Assembly: GCF_040493455.1 (NCBI RefSeq)
Contig: NZ_JANFDA010000005.1
Coordinates: 62,001 to 126,000 of the forward strand
Source of the DNA: Microcosmobacter sp040493455
Lineage (GTDB): Bacteria > Bacteroidota > Bacteroidia > Flavobacteriales > Flavobacteriaceae
DNA length: 64,000 bases
Direction: 5' to 3'
In this document: piece by piece, positions 8,785 through 18,371 of the stretch
Layout: every line of letters starts with the position of its first letter
How positions within the stretch are numbered: the stretch's first letter is position 1
Position numbers and translations under genes: made by a program
The notes under the pieces: model-generated
The model's input: the letters and a program-made list of their open reading frames with translations, nothing else
What the model was told of the DNA's origin: nothing
The model's database searches: none

Positions 8785-11700
8785 CTATGCTTTAGATTTT
8801 ATTCTGAAGCCTATAACAATTAGAATTAAAATTATCGTTGCACCAAGGAGCCACCAAATCATATTAGAATGTGTATTGATGTTTATTGGGCTTGTATCTC
8901 CTATAAGCACTAAGCCTGCCCAATATTGTGGTGTTATTGTTCGTCCTTGAGCATTAGCAATGTAATCTAATTTTGCCTGTCGAAGCGCTTCATCCTTGCT
9001 TAAGCCATTTGCAATATGATTGTAAAAATGCTTAATAATCTCATTACTCGATTGCTCATCGATTTTCCATAAGCTGGTTAAAATACTCTCGCTTCCAGCA
9101 TAGTTAAAAGCATGAGCTAATGAAATCATGCCTTCACCAGCTTGATATGTAGGTTTTCCTGTTTCACAAGCAGTTAGTATGGCTAAATCTGAATTGATAT
9201 TTTCATTATAGATTTCGTAAGTATACAAGTAATTCTCATTAATGTTTGAAACGCTATCAACTGCCTTTGCGAATACCAATCGAGATAACTCAGGTGAAAC
9301 ATTATTGGATTCAGCATGAGTTCCGATATGAATTATTTTATGTTCGTTGGCTGTTGTATTAAAAAGTTGTTTGGTAGCATTCTCGTTGAGATAAGAATCA
9401 CCATTAAATAGTCTTGAAAACTCTTCAGCAATATCCACGCTAAATGGTTGGGGAATTAGGTTGAGGTAAGTTCTGTCTACTTCTAGTGAGTCTTTGATAG
9501 CTATTTTATAATCATTTTTCATTTGATCATTAAACTCTGGAGCAAAAGCTATAAAATCATCTCTGTATTCAAAGGTTTTGCTGCTTGGCTTTAATAACAG
9601 AAGACTATAATTATAAGAGATGATATGATTGGCTAAAAGACTTAGATTGGCCAAATCGCTAAATGCCTTTATAGGCTCAGTAGTCAATGTTTCGAAACTC
9701 AAATTGAAGAGTTCTCCATCCGGAACAATAGTGACATGATTTGTTTGTATATCATCTTTGAATGGCGCCCATAAGGTTTCATACAGCGCATGATAATAAG
9801 AGCTTGCCTCTGAAATATCCGTTGGGTTTCCAGTAAAGTATTTGCTAAGATGTTTTACAGCGTCATAGTCTAATTTGTAGAGCTTTTTATCATTTTTAGT
9901 GACTATAAATGCATATAGGTTCGATTCAACAAACAAGTACCTCACAACAGTAGATGTGTCATCAATATTTTCTTGAAGATCGGTAAGAGATTCTTCAATA
10001 GTTGCATAACGCATATCATAGTATTTAGGATAGTTTTGTTTTAAACTATCAACGAAACGTGTCCAGGAGTTTGAATCTTCAAAATAAGAGCTAATACTTT
10101 CCGAAGTATTTAACGAACTCGATAACTTAGTTCTTAACGCTTGCTCTCGCGCAAGAACAGATTTTGGAATACCAACAAAAGCAATATTATCTTTTAGGTT
10201 TAATCTCGACCGAATCCTGTGATAAATACCAGATTCATGGAGTTCTATGATCTTATCTAGATACTTTGAGTTTTTTGTGCTTTTGTATAACTCTAAAGCA
10301 ATTTGCTTAGAAAAGTCTGTGATGGATTTATAATCCAATAAAAGTGAGTTAATATCTTGAGTCTTAAAAACTGTTGTTTTGCGACGTTCTAATAGCTCTG
10401 TAGCTTGGTCTAACTTATCTAACAAGCTTACTAGCAGTTTTTCGTCTTTAGTGCTCTCCAATTGATATTTAGATTTGCATTCTAGTAATAATAGTTGAGG
10501 TTTGTAATATTCAATCTGTGCAGCATTCATATTAGAATCAGCAGATTCTAATCGTTCATCTAAAGATTGAATTCCCTCTAGAGCCCATTCACTAGATTTT
10601 TGATAATTACCACTTTCATAATAGACATCTGCTAGATTAATAGTTTCTTTTAGCAAGGATAAATTGGTTTCACCACCATTTTTAAGAACATAGTCGTAGG
10701 TTTTTTGTGCTACAGCAACACCTTCAGCCTTATCTCCATGATTAGCCAGAAACAAAGCATAATCTCTTAGTAAGACTAGGTATTCTCTACTATATTCAAC
10801 AGGATAAGCTTTATTAAACAGAGTCTCACTTTCCTTAAAAAAGCGCGATGCTTCTGTTATATTTTGTTTGGACAGATAAGCCTTGGCTAGGGTATGTAAA
10901 ATCTCTGCTTCAACAGGCAAGTATTTACTGTTTGATGCTCTTAGGTTTTTTAAGGCTTTATTAGAGGTTTCTATACTATTGTCGAACTCCTGTAATTGAA
11001 TTTCAGAATAAGCAATTTGATTTAAAGCCGTTGCTAAACGAGGGCTAGTAGACTCGTAGACGTCTTTCTTTTTCTCATAAGCATATTTAAGCATTTCATA
11101 GGCCTTGGTCAAATAACCAGTATCATTATAGAAAGCTGCCAGATTAGAAATTGCTGAAGATTGTAAACGTCTAGATTTTGTAACTAAAAAGTCATCTTTA
11201 GAACCATTAATAATTTCCTGTAAGCGTTTAATGATTTCCTCTTTGATTTCTATCGCTTCACTGATACGTCCTTGCGAGTCAATGACTAACGCTAGATTAA
11301 ACTTGAAGGCAGTGATATAGTACAGACGATCATAATTGGTTAAATCACTGATTTCTGTAGCTGCAATAGCCTTGTTAAAATACACTTGAGCACTATCTAG
11401 TTTGTTGAGAGTCCACATAGATACCGCTACGCCATTGTATGAATCTGCAAGCACATGTTTTTTTACGGTTTCAGATTTTTCATAAGCAGCCACAGAGTTT
11501 TTAAAATAGCTTACAGCATTACTTAAATCATAAAGCGCGTAATAGTTTCCGCCAATAACGTAGTTTATCTTTCCCAACTCTTCATAGGTAACATCTTCTT
11601 GCATTTTTGCATAAGACAATGCTTTTTTAGACGCAGCTACACATTTGGTGTCATCGCCTAAGAAAAGATACAATTGATCTAAACTTAGATAAGCTTTAAA

Positions 11701-12027
11701 AATGGTTCTGGCATTAGAAGTTTTCTGTTTTAGTTCAGTGACAAATAACTCAGCTTTTTCTCCTGCCTTTGTTGCATTAGTTTTATACGATTCGAGTTTA
11801 CCAATAAGTAAAGGGAATTGATATAAAGAATCTATTTGATTGCTTGAAGTGAAATCCGTCAGACTTGAGTTAATCAAAGAATCGGCTTTGCTGAGTTGTT
11901 TTTCTTCTAAATAGTTATCTACAAGTTCTAATAATGAAGGTGTTGAGACTTGAGCTAAACTAATGGAAGAACTAAATAAAAAAATTAACAACAGAAAAAC
12001 TCTGTAATAGCAAGAAGGGGTAATCAT
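8785..12027 (-). CDS. TPR-CHAT protein, exported and C-terminally anchored
   Basis: A 1080-residue protein. Residues 1-25 are a signal peptide (ends ISLAQ). Residues ~30-600 are a long series of TPR-like helical repeats, and ~770-1045 a CHAT (caspase-like peptidase) domain. The presumed dyad is intact: His904 in HIGTHAE and Cys954 in LTACETG, followed by the usual GEGMISLAHAFNYAGSESIL and SLWKIDE motifs. A hydrophobic segment at ~1058-1074 followed by RIKSKA should anchor the C-terminus with the protease outside the inner membrane. It is the last gene of an operon with a sigma factor and a membrane TPR protein (13 bp apart), so a role in cleaving a regulator or in envelope stress is plausible but inferred. 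Activity and substrate cannot be read from the sequence. Confidence 0.85.
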   Translation of the reverse strand: MITPSCYYRVFLLLIFLFSSSISLAQVSTPSLLELVDNYLEEKQLSKADSLINSSLTDFTSSNQIDSLYQFPLLIGKLESYKTNATKAGEKAELFVTELKQKTSNARTIFKAYLSLDQLYLFLGDDTKCVAASKKALSYAKMQEDVTYEELGKINYVIGGNYYALYDLSNAVSYFKNSVAAYEKSETVKKHVLADSYNGVAVSMWTLNKLDSAQVYFNKAIAATEISDLTNYDRLYYITAFKFNLALVIDSQGRISEAIEIKEEIIKRLQEIINGSKDDFLVTKSRRLQSSAISNLAAFYNDTGYLTKAYEMLKYAYEKKKDVYESTSPRLATALNQIAYSEIQLQEFDNSIETSNKALKNLRASNSKYLPVEAEILHTLAKAYLSKQNITEASRFFKESETLFNKAYPVEYSREYLVLLRDYALFLANHGDKAEGVAVAQKTYDYVLKNGGETNLSLLKETINLADVYYESGNYQKSSEWALEGIQSLDERLESADSNMNAAQIEYYKPQLLLLECKSKYQLESTKDEKLLVSLLDKLDQATELLERRKTTVFKTQDINSLLLDYKSITDFSKQIALELYKSTKNSKYLDKIIELHESGIYHRIRSRLNLKDNIAFVGIPKSVLAREQALRTKLSSSLNTSESISSYFEDSNSWTRFVDSLKQNYPKYYDMRYATIEESLTDLQENIDDTSTVVRYLFVESNLYAFIVTKNDKKLYKLDYDAVKHLSKYFTGNPTDISEASSYYHALYETLWAPFKDDIQTNHVTIVPDGELFNLSFETLTTEPIKAFSDLANLSLLANHIISYNYSLLLLKPSSKTFEYRDDFIAFAPEFNDQMKNDYKIAIKDSLEVDRTYLNLIPQPFSVDIAEEFSRLFNGDSYLNENATKQLFNTTANEHKIIHIGTHAESNNVSPELSRLVFAKAVDSVSNINENYLYTYEIYNENINSDLAILTACETGKPTYQAGEGMISLAHAFNYAGSESILTSLWKIDEQSSNEIIKHFYNHIANGLSKDEALRQAKLDYIANAQGRTITPQYWAGLVLIGDTSPININTHSNMIWWLLGATIILILIVIGFRIKSKA

Positions 12028-12040
12028 GAGCTCTAATTTT

Positions 12041-12796
12041 TTAATCGTTTAGTTCAGAAAGAAGGGCCTTGCTATTATCGATAGAACTAAAGTTAAGATT
12101 TTTTTTCGCTAACTCTATATTATCAATTTGTAAATAAGCCAAGCCTAAGTAATAATGAGCTTCATTTTTGAAGCTATTTGTGTCAGATTCAGTAACAACT
12201 TCTAGATGTTTAATAGCCTCCTCAACTTCCTTATTCGCCATTTTGGCAACACCGATAAAATAATTTAAAGTATCATTTTGTGGTTTCGCTTCAAGTAAGG
12301 TATTCCATTTTGTAATAGCACTATCATAATCACCTTGCTTGTAAGTAACCATAGCATCATAAAACTCAAAATTTTCATTGCTGTTACTCATTAAGGTTGG
12401 CAAACCAGGATCTGGAGAAAAATAGTCGTTATAAAGCTTCTCAGAAGCGCTAGGCTGATTAAAATACCATAAGCTTGCTAAACCAATAAATACTATTAAA
12501 GAAGCAGCAATACCATATGTTTTATACCATGACGTAGATGAAGAAAAATTATCATCAAGTGCGACAACATCAGTCTGTTCTATACTTTCATCATGAAAAG
12601 CATCGAGCTTTTCTTTTAAAGATTGTGACTCAATAGCTTTTAATAATGCCCTATAGTCTTCTACTTTTTCCCTCAAAGTTTCATCAGTAGATAATTTGGA
12701 TTCAAAAGTCTCTTTTTCAGAATCAGTCATAGTGTTGAGAAGATAACTCTCAATTAACTCAAATTCTTCAGGAGATATGTCATTGTTTTGATTCAT
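12041..12796 (-). CDS. Membrane TPR protein with anti-sigma-like N-terminus
   Basis: A 251-residue protein with three parts. Residues 1-90 are cytoplasmic, acidic and helical (ESYLLNTMTDSEKETFESKL), a pattern seen at the start of Bacteroidota anti-sigma factors. One transmembrane segment lies at ~94-111. A periplasmic tail (~112-251) carries about three TPR units (MVTYKQGDYDSAITKWNTLL; HYYLGLAYLQIDNIELAKKN). There is no zinc-binding HxxxCxxC motif. It lies directly after the sigma factor gene (1 bp gap) and before the CHAT gene. The best reading is an anti-sigma factor or adaptor linking an outside TPR/CHAT protein to an inside sigma factor. The anti-sigma assignment rests on position and topology. 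Confidence 0.7.
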   Translation of the reverse strand: MNQNNDISPEEFELIESYLLNTMTDSEKETFESKLSTDETLREKVEDYRALLKAIESQSLKEKLDAFHDESIEQTDVVALDDNFSSSTSWYKTYGIAASLIVFIGLASLWYFNQPSASEKLYNDYFSPDPGLPTLMSNSNENFEFYDAMVTYKQGDYDSAITKWNTLLEAKPQNDTLNYFIGVAKMANKEVEEAIKHLEVVTESDTNSFKNEAHYYLGLAYLQIDNIELAKKNLNFSSIDNSKALLSELND

Positions 12797-12797
12797 C

Positions 12798-13394
12798 TTA
12801 CTTCAAGTTTAGGTTTTGGGCTAATTCTCTTAATCGTTGCATACATCTGTATTTTTTATTCTTAGCAGAAGCAGGATCGATATTCAGTTCATCGGCAATA
12901 TCTTTCATCGATTTCTTATCAAAATAAAAAGCCTTCAACAATGATTTACACGGTTCTCCCAAACCCTCAAAAGCAGTCATTGCACGTTTGAGTTTTTTCT
13001 CAAATTCATGATCTTGAGTAGAAGGATGCACATGCATTTTGGGTTCTTTAAAACCTACCAACTCACTTTCGTAAACCGTTTTTTTATATTTCTTTGATCT
13101 GAGAAAATCCAACCATTTATGTTTTGCTATGGTATACAAATAACCATGAATCGAAGAATCGTCTTTAGGTATAAACTTGTCTTCTTTAATATTTCTCCAA
13201 ACTGCTAAAAACGCCTCCTGGTAAATATCTTTCGCATGGTCTTTAGTACCATTATTTTGTAATACAAATACTTCTACTTTAGGATAATTGCTAGTGTACA
13301 ATAACTTTAGTACCCCTTCGTCATTGGCCTTAATAGCTTCAATGGTAAGTGCACGAGTAGTTTTTTGGTTGGATTTGAAACGTGAGTTTCTCAT
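12798..13394 (-). CDS. ECF-like RNA polymerase sigma-70 family factor
   Basis: A 198-residue sigma factor. Region 2 is seen in YPKVEVFVLQNNGTKDHAKD through YQEAFLAVWRNI and HGYLYTIAKHKWLDFLRSKK. Region 4 is near the C-terminus, with the helix-turn-helix SMKDIADELNIDPASAKNKK. I start at the ATG at 13394 (MRNSRFKSNQ); the longer frame back to 13436 adds 14 unlikely residues. It leads an operon with a membrane TPR protein and a CHAT protein, and is probably held inactive by the former. No convincing TAnnTTTG promoter was found upstream, in the 174-bp gap shared with era. Confidence 0.87.
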   Translation of the reverse strand: MRNSRFKSNQKTTRALTIEAIKANDEGVLKLLYTSNYPKVEVFVLQNNGTKDHAKDIYQEAFLAVWRNIKEDKFIPKDDSSIHGYLYTIAKHKWLDFLRSKKYKKTVYESELVGFKEPKMHVHPSTQDHEFEKKLKRAMTAFEGLGEPCKSLLKAFYFDKKSMKDIADELNIDPASAKNKKYRCMQRLRELAQNLNLK

Positions 13395-13543
13395 ATAGTA
13401 TAAATATACTCGAAACAGCCGATTGTAACAACCCAATCAGTTAAACTACAGGCTTTAGAGTTAAAAAGTTACATGGTTTAGCTATTAACCTTGTATATTA
13501 AAATCGAATCACGTTAAAAAAGTCATCATACTTTTTTTAATAG

Positions 13544-13551
13544 TACCTTTG
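13544..13551 (+). promoter_or_regulatory. Putative -7 promoter element of era
   Basis: TACCTTTG matches the Bacteroidota consensus TAnnTTTG and lies 17 bp before the era ATG. No clear TTG is found 17-23 bp further up, so the -33 element is weak or absent. Confidence 0.55.
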
Positions 13552-13568
13552 TGGACTAAAATAATGCG

Positions 13569-14450
13569 ATGCACAAAGCAGGTTTTGTAAATATTATTGG
13601 TAACCCAAATGTGGGGAAGTCAACGCTCATGAATGCTTTCGTTGGTGAAAAGCTATCCATCATTACGTCTAAAGCTCAAACTACGAGACATCGTATTCTG
13701 GGTATTGTTAATGGTGAAAATTTTCAGGTGATATTATCTGACACGCCAGGGATCATAAAACCAGCTTATGAGCTCCAAGAGTCAATGATGGATTTTGTAA
13801 AATCAGCTTTTGAAGATGCAGATGTATTGGTATATATGGTTGAAATTGGAGAAAAAGACCTTAAAGATGAAGCCTTTTTCAAGAAGATTACAAATTCAAA
13901 AATACCAGTACTTCTCTTGCTCAATAAGATAGATCAATCCAATCAAGAACAATTAGAAGAGCAAGTTACACTATGGCAAGCCAAAGTACCCAATGCAGAA
14001 GTGTATCCAATTTCGGCTTTAGAAGGATTTCAGGTTGAAACTGTTTTCGATCGTATTATTGAGTTGTTGCCAGAATCTCCGCCTTTTTATCCAAAAGATC
14101 AGTTGACAGATAAGCCAGAGCGTTTCTTTGTAAATGAAACCGTTAGAGAAAAAATATTACTCAACTACAAGAAAGAGATTCCATATGCTGTAGAAGTAGA
14201 TACAGAAGAGTTTTTCGAAGAAGAAAATATCATTAGAATTCGTTCTGTTATCATGGTAGAACGCGATACGCAAAAAGGCATCATTATTGGTCACAAGGGG
14301 TCTGCGTTAAAACGTGTTGGTGTTGAAGCAAGGAAAGACTTAGAGACATTCTTCGGAAAACAAATTCATCTTGAACTTTACGTTAAAGTAAATAAGAATT
14401 GGCGCTCTAATGCTAACCAATTGAAACGTTTTGGTTACAATCAGAAGTAA
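13569..14450 (+). CDS. era: GTPase Era
   Basis: Era binds the 3' end of 16S rRNA and is needed for 30S subunit maturation. The 293-residue length is usual. Walker A GNPNVGKS is at residues 11-18, switch/G3 is DTPG, and G4 is NKID. The C-terminal KH domain contains the GHKGSALKRVG loop that binds RNA. The gene is followed 31 bp later by der, another ribosome-assembly GTPase. A promoter element lies between them, so the two may be expressed both together and separately. Confidence 0.98.
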   Translation: MHKAGFVNIIGNPNVGKSTLMNAFVGEKLSIITSKAQTTRHRILGIVNGENFQVILSDTPGIIKPAYELQESMMDFVKSAFEDADVLVYMVEIGEKDLKDEAFFKKITNSKIPVLLLLNKIDQSNQEQLEEQVTLWQAKVPNAEVYPISALEGFQVETVFDRIIELLPESPPFYPKDQLTDKPERFFVNETVREKILLNYKKEIPYAVEVDTEEFFEEENIIRIRSVIMVERDTQKGIIIGHKGSALKRVGVEARKDLETFFGKQIHLELYVKVNKNWRSNANQLKRFGYNQK

Positions 14451-14463
14451 AATAATATCTTTG
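14430..14463 (+). promoter_or_regulatory. Putative promoter of der
   Basis: TTTG at 14430-14433 and TATCTTTG at 14456-14463, with 22 bp between them, fit the flavobacterial TTG-N17-23-TAnnTTTG pattern. The -33 element lies within the last codons of era. Confidence 0.6.
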
Positions 14464-14481
14464 CAGGCTTAATTAATTTAA

Positions 14482-15789
14482 ATGAGTGCAATAGTAGCTA
14501 TAGTAGGAAGACCAAATGTTGGAAAATCAACATTCTTTAATCGCTTAATACAAAGACGAGAAGCCATTGTTGATGCCGTAAGTGGTGTTACCAGAGATCG
14601 TCATTACGGTAAGAGTGATTGGAACGGTAAAGAGTTTTCGCTTATCGATACAGGAGGTTATGTTGTAGGTAGTGATGATATCTTTGAAGCTGAAATAGAC
14701 AAGCAAGTAGAATTAGCTATTGATGAAGCCGATGCAATCATTTTTATGGTTGATGTTGAGAGTGGTGTTACAGGAATGGATGAAGATGTTGCCAACTTAC
14801 TTCGCAAAGTAAAGAAGCCTGTATTCCTAGTTGTGAATAAAGTTGATAATGCCAAGCGTGCCGAAGATGCTGTTGAATTTTATTCGCTTGGTCTTGGCGA
14901 ATATTATACGATTGCAAGTATTAATGGAAGCGGAACAGGAGATCTACTCGATGCACTTGTTGAAACTTTACCAGATAAAGAAGAAAGAGAAGAAGGAGAT
15001 GCATTACCAAGATTTGCTGTTGTTGGTAGGCCTAACGCAGGAAAATCATCTTTCATCAATGCATTGATAGGAGAGGACCGATACATTGTTACAGATATTG
15101 CAGGAACCACAAGAGATGCAATTGATACTAAGTATAATCGTTTCGGATTTGAATTTAACTTAGTAGATACTGCAGGTATCAGAAAGAAATCAAAGGTAAA
15201 GGAAGATCTAGAATTCTATTCTGTGATGCGTAGTGTTAGAGCCATAGAACATGCAGATGTATGCCTATTGGTTTTTGATGCGACCAGAGGATTTGACGGC
15301 CAGGTTCAAAATATATTTTGGTTAGCTGAACGCAATCGTAAGGGAATTGTAATTCTGGTAAACAAATGGGATTTGGTAGAAAAAGACCATAAGACAACAA
15401 AAGACTTCGAAAAGATCATTAGAAAACAGATTGAACCATTTACAGATGTACCAATCGTATTTATATCCGCATTAACCAAGCAACGTATCTTTAAAGCCAT
15501 AGAGACTGCTGTTGATGTGTATAAAAATAGATCAAAGCGTATCAAGACGAGTGAGCTAAACGATGTGTTACTTCCTATCATCGAACACAATCCGCCACCT
15601 GCATATAAAGGTAAATATGTGAAGATAAAATACATCATGCAGTTGCCGACACCGCAACCACAGTTTGCATTTTTCTGTAACCTACCACAATATGTAAAAG
15701 ACCCTTACAAACGCTTCTTAGAAAATAAACTAAGAGATCATTTTAACTTTAATGGTGTACCAGTAACGGTATACATGAGAAAAAAATAG
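14482..15789 (+). CDS. der: Double-GTPase ribosome assembly factor Der (EngA)
   Basis: Der is an essential GTPase acting in 50S subunit maturation. The 435-residue protein has two tandem G domains: GRPNVGKST near residue 9 and GRPNAGKSS near residue 184, each with DTGG/DTAG and NKVD/NKWD motifs. A C-terminal KH-like domain follows (~350-435, KYVKIKYIMQLPTPQPQFAF). It directly follows era. No clear terminator is seen in the 37 bp to the next gene, so read-through is possible. Confidence 0.98.
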   Translation: MSAIVAIVGRPNVGKSTFFNRLIQRREAIVDAVSGVTRDRHYGKSDWNGKEFSLIDTGGYVVGSDDIFEAEIDKQVELAIDEADAIIFMVDVESGVTGMDEDVANLLRKVKKPVFLVVNKVDNAKRAEDAVEFYSLGLGEYYTIASINGSGTGDLLDALVETLPDKEEREEGDALPRFAVVGRPNAGKSSFINALIGEDRYIVTDIAGTTRDAIDTKYNRFGFEFNLVDTAGIRKKSKVKEDLEFYSVMRSVRAIEHADVCLLVFDATRGFDGQVQNIFWLAERNRKGIVILVNKWDLVEKDHKTTKDFEKIIRKQIEPFTDVPIVFISALTKQRIFKAIETAVDVYKNRSKRIKTSELNDVLLPIIEHNPPPAYKGKYVKIKYIMQLPTPQPQFAFFCNLPQYVKDPYKRFLENKLRDHFNFNGVPVTVYMRKK

Positions 15790-15826
15790 TTTATCTTTAT
15801 AAGTTCTGAACTCAGTTTTAGAACTC

Positions 15827-18241
15827 GTGAAAAAAATTGCTATTGTTTTTACACTTTTCTTAACTGTGGCTTATAGCCAAAGTTTACCACCATCTATTGA
15901 TGTTGTAGGTGAACAGTTTTATTGTGCTGATGCGCCAATGCCTATAGCTACAGATGTTAACATCACTCCGCCAAGTGTAGGTGTTAATACTTGGGATAAT
16001 GTTATTATTCAGATATCTCAAGGCTATGTTATGGGACAAGATGTTTTATTCCTATCTGGCACTCATCCCAACATTACAGCTTCTTGGTCAATTACAGAAG
16101 GGCAGTTAACGTTAACAGGACCTGCTACATTTGAAGAATTTGAAGCCGCAATTTTAGATGTGCTTTTTGATACGATTCAGGCAGATTTCACTACAGATAA
16201 ATTCTTTTCTATAAACCTTGGGAATGCTAATTTCTTACCTTCTACCGGACACTATTATTTGTATGTGCCAAGTTTAGGCATAAGGTGGACCGATGCAAGA
16301 GATGAAGCTGCCAGTCTAGATTATTTTGGGTTACAAGGCTATTTAGTTACTGTTCGGACAATAGAGGAAGCCCAATTAACAGGCGAACAAGCACCAGGTA
16401 CTGGATGGATTGGTGCTAGCGATGCTGAATCTGAAGGCATCTGGAGATGGGTCACAGGACCAGAAAATGGATTAGCATTTTATAATCAAAACACTGGGAC
16501 ACCAATAGGAGGTGAGTTTAACTTCTGGAATATCGGAGAACCCAATGATTTTAACGGCGAAGATTACGCACATATTACAGACCCAACTATAGGTGAGTTA
16601 GGTTCATGGAACGATTTGCCTAACCTACTTACCAATCCAGCAGACCCATATTACCCAAAAGGGTATATTGTAGAATTTGGAGGTATGCCTGGAGACGATA
16701 CAAGCTTATCACTTTCGGGGAGTTCAAGAATTATTACGCCAAAAGTGCAGTATAATGAAGTAAGTGTTTGTGAAGGCGATGAAGTGGATATTTCAGTAAG
16801 TTCCAATGTAGATACACTGATATGGTACGAAACCGCAACCGCTTCAGAATCTATTTTTACAGGATCAACGATTACAGTAATTGTTGATGAAGCTGTAACC
16901 TATTGGGTAGAACCATTATTTCAGGGCTGTAACGAAGGGAATAGATTGCCAATCGCTATACAAACATTAGACTTGCCTGAAGCTAACGACATATTGATTT
17001 CACAATGTAGTACTAATGTTGCCAATGAGACTGCCGAATTCAACCTTAGTGAATATATTGAAAACATTACAGGAGGTATTACTGAAAATAGAGAAGTCAA
17101 TTTTTACTCGGATGCAAATTTAACATTGCCAATAAATAGTGAATCTTACACGAGTATGTTCAATAATCAAATTGTATATGCTCAGGTCATAAACACACTT
17201 ACATCTTGCGTAAATATCTCTGAAGTTACGCTGCAGTTGAGTGCTTTGGTGCAATTAAACCCAGCTTATATAGAAGCATGTGATTCTGTAGATGAAGATG
17301 GGATTACCACATTTGATCTTTCAATGGCCGAAAATCAGATTTTTGATGCAATTCCTGTAGGGTTTGACTTTTTATATTTTGAAACGTATGAAGATGCACT
17401 ATCTGGAATAAATCAGCTACCAAACGATTACACCAATATAGAGCCTTATAACCAAACCATTATAGCTAGAATTGAAGCCAGTGGATCATGCTATGGAATA
17501 ACCGAAGTGTTTCTAAATGTAGCTCCACTTCCAAATACGGACCTTATTGAAGTGGTTTGGTACTGCTTAAACACATATCCTGAAACCATTACACTTACAG
17601 GAGGAATACAAGAAGACAGTCCAAGTAACTATTACTATTCCTGGTCTACAGGAGAAACTACATCTACCATAGAAATTAATGAACCTGGAATTTATACAGT
17701 TAATGTCACAAGCGTAGCTGGCTGTACCAAACTTAGAACCGTTACAGTATCGGCTTCGGGTACAGCAACCGTAGAAGATGTCTCAGTTGTTGATCTGTCT
17801 TCAGATAATAATACGATTACGGTTTTGGTTTCAGGTGAAGGTGAATACGAGTATTCAATCGACAACTCTAATTATCAAACCTCAAATGTGTTCGAAAATC
17901 TTCAAGCTGGAGTATATACCGTATACATTAAGGATATTGAAAACGACTGTGGTATTACGGCACAAGAAGTATTCGTGGTAGGCTATCCTAAGTTTTTTAC
18001 ACCAAACGACGACACCTTCAATGATGTTTGGCGACTGAAAGGAATTTCTCAAGAAGCAAGACAGTTTGTAAGTGTAAAAATCTATGATCGCTTTGGAAAA
18101 TTGCTAAAAACGTTATGGTCTTCCAATGATTTTTGGGATGGTACATACAATGGTAATGCGATGCCATCTAGTGATTATTGGTTTGTAGCAACCTTAGAAG
18201 ATGGTAGAACCTTTACCGGACATTTCTCTCTTAGACTATAA
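15827..18241 (+). CDS. C-type lectin-domain protein with T9SS type B sorting domain
   Basis: An 804-residue secreted protein. It starts with GTG at 15827, directly before a signal peptide (MKKIAIVFTLFLTVAYSQ); no ATG is placed better. Residues 141-285 form a C-type lectin-like domain, with GIWRWVTGPE, the carbohydrate-binding type motif EPND, and SWNDLP. Several Ig-like segments follow (SVCEGDEVDISVSSNVDTLI and others). The last ~85 residues (FFTPNDDTFNDVWRLKGISQ) are the gliding-motility-associated type B sorting signal that sends proteins through the T9SS. A sugar-binding surface or secreted role is likely; its sugar is unknown. It lies 37 bp after der on the same strand, with which it has no obvious functional link. 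Confidence 0.88.
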   Translation: MKKIAIVFTLFLTVAYSQSLPPSIDVVGEQFYCADAPMPIATDVNITPPSVGVNTWDNVIIQISQGYVMGQDVLFLSGTHPNITASWSITEGQLTLTGPATFEEFEAAILDVLFDTIQADFTTDKFFSINLGNANFLPSTGHYYLYVPSLGIRWTDARDEAASLDYFGLQGYLVTVRTIEEAQLTGEQAPGTGWIGASDAESEGIWRWVTGPENGLAFYNQNTGTPIGGEFNFWNIGEPNDFNGEDYAHITDPTIGELGSWNDLPNLLTNPADPYYPKGYIVEFGGMPGDDTSLSLSGSSRIITPKVQYNEVSVCEGDEVDISVSSNVDTLIWYETATASESIFTGSTITVIVDEAVTYWVEPLFQGCNEGNRLPIAIQTLDLPEANDILISQCSTNVANETAEFNLSEYIENITGGITENREVNFYSDANLTLPINSESYTSMFNNQIVYAQVINTLTSCVNISEVTLQLSALVQLNPAYIEACDSVDEDGITTFDLSMAENQIFDAIPVGFDFLYFETYEDALSGINQLPNDYTNIEPYNQTIIARIEASGSCYGITEVFLNVAPLPNTDLIEVVWYCLNTYPETITLTGGIQEDSPSNYYYSWSTGETTSTIEINEPGIYTVNVTSVAGCTKLRTVTVSASGTATVEDVSVVDLSSDNNTITVLVSGEGEYEYSIDNSNYQTSNVFENLQAGVYTVYIKDIENDCGITAQEVFVVGYPKFFTPNDDTFNDVWRLKGISQEARQFVSVKIYDRFGKLLKTLWSSNDFWDGTYNGNAMPSSDYWFVATLEDGRTFTGHFSLRL

Positions 18242-18280
18242 TTTTTTAACTATTTGACTTTCAGTTTAGTAAAATTTAAT

Positions 18281-18345
18281 TTGTAAATTTTACATGATAA
18301 AAAGTAAAGTATAGTTTACTTTTTGTAAATTTTTGTATACATTTG
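18281..18345 (+). promoter_or_regulatory. Promoter with palindromic operator for the membrane protein/XRE pair
   Basis: A perfect inverted repeat with 10-bp arms (AAAAAGTAAA, 18299-18308; TTTACTTTTT, 18315-18324) and a 6-bp centre is flanked by two copies of TTGTAAATTTT (18281-18291 and 18323-18333). A -7 element TACATTTG follows at 18338-18345. The palindrome would cover the -33 position, as expected for a repressor site; the XRE regulator encoded in this pair is the natural candidate. Confidence 0.6.
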
Positions 18346-18371
18346 TTTCGTAATTATTAATCACATCAATT

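Noticed and set aside
8785..12027. CRISPR-linked TPR-CHAT (type III-E) component
   Set aside because: No Cas genes or arrays occur in the window and the protein has a signal peptide, so it acts outside the cytoplasm.
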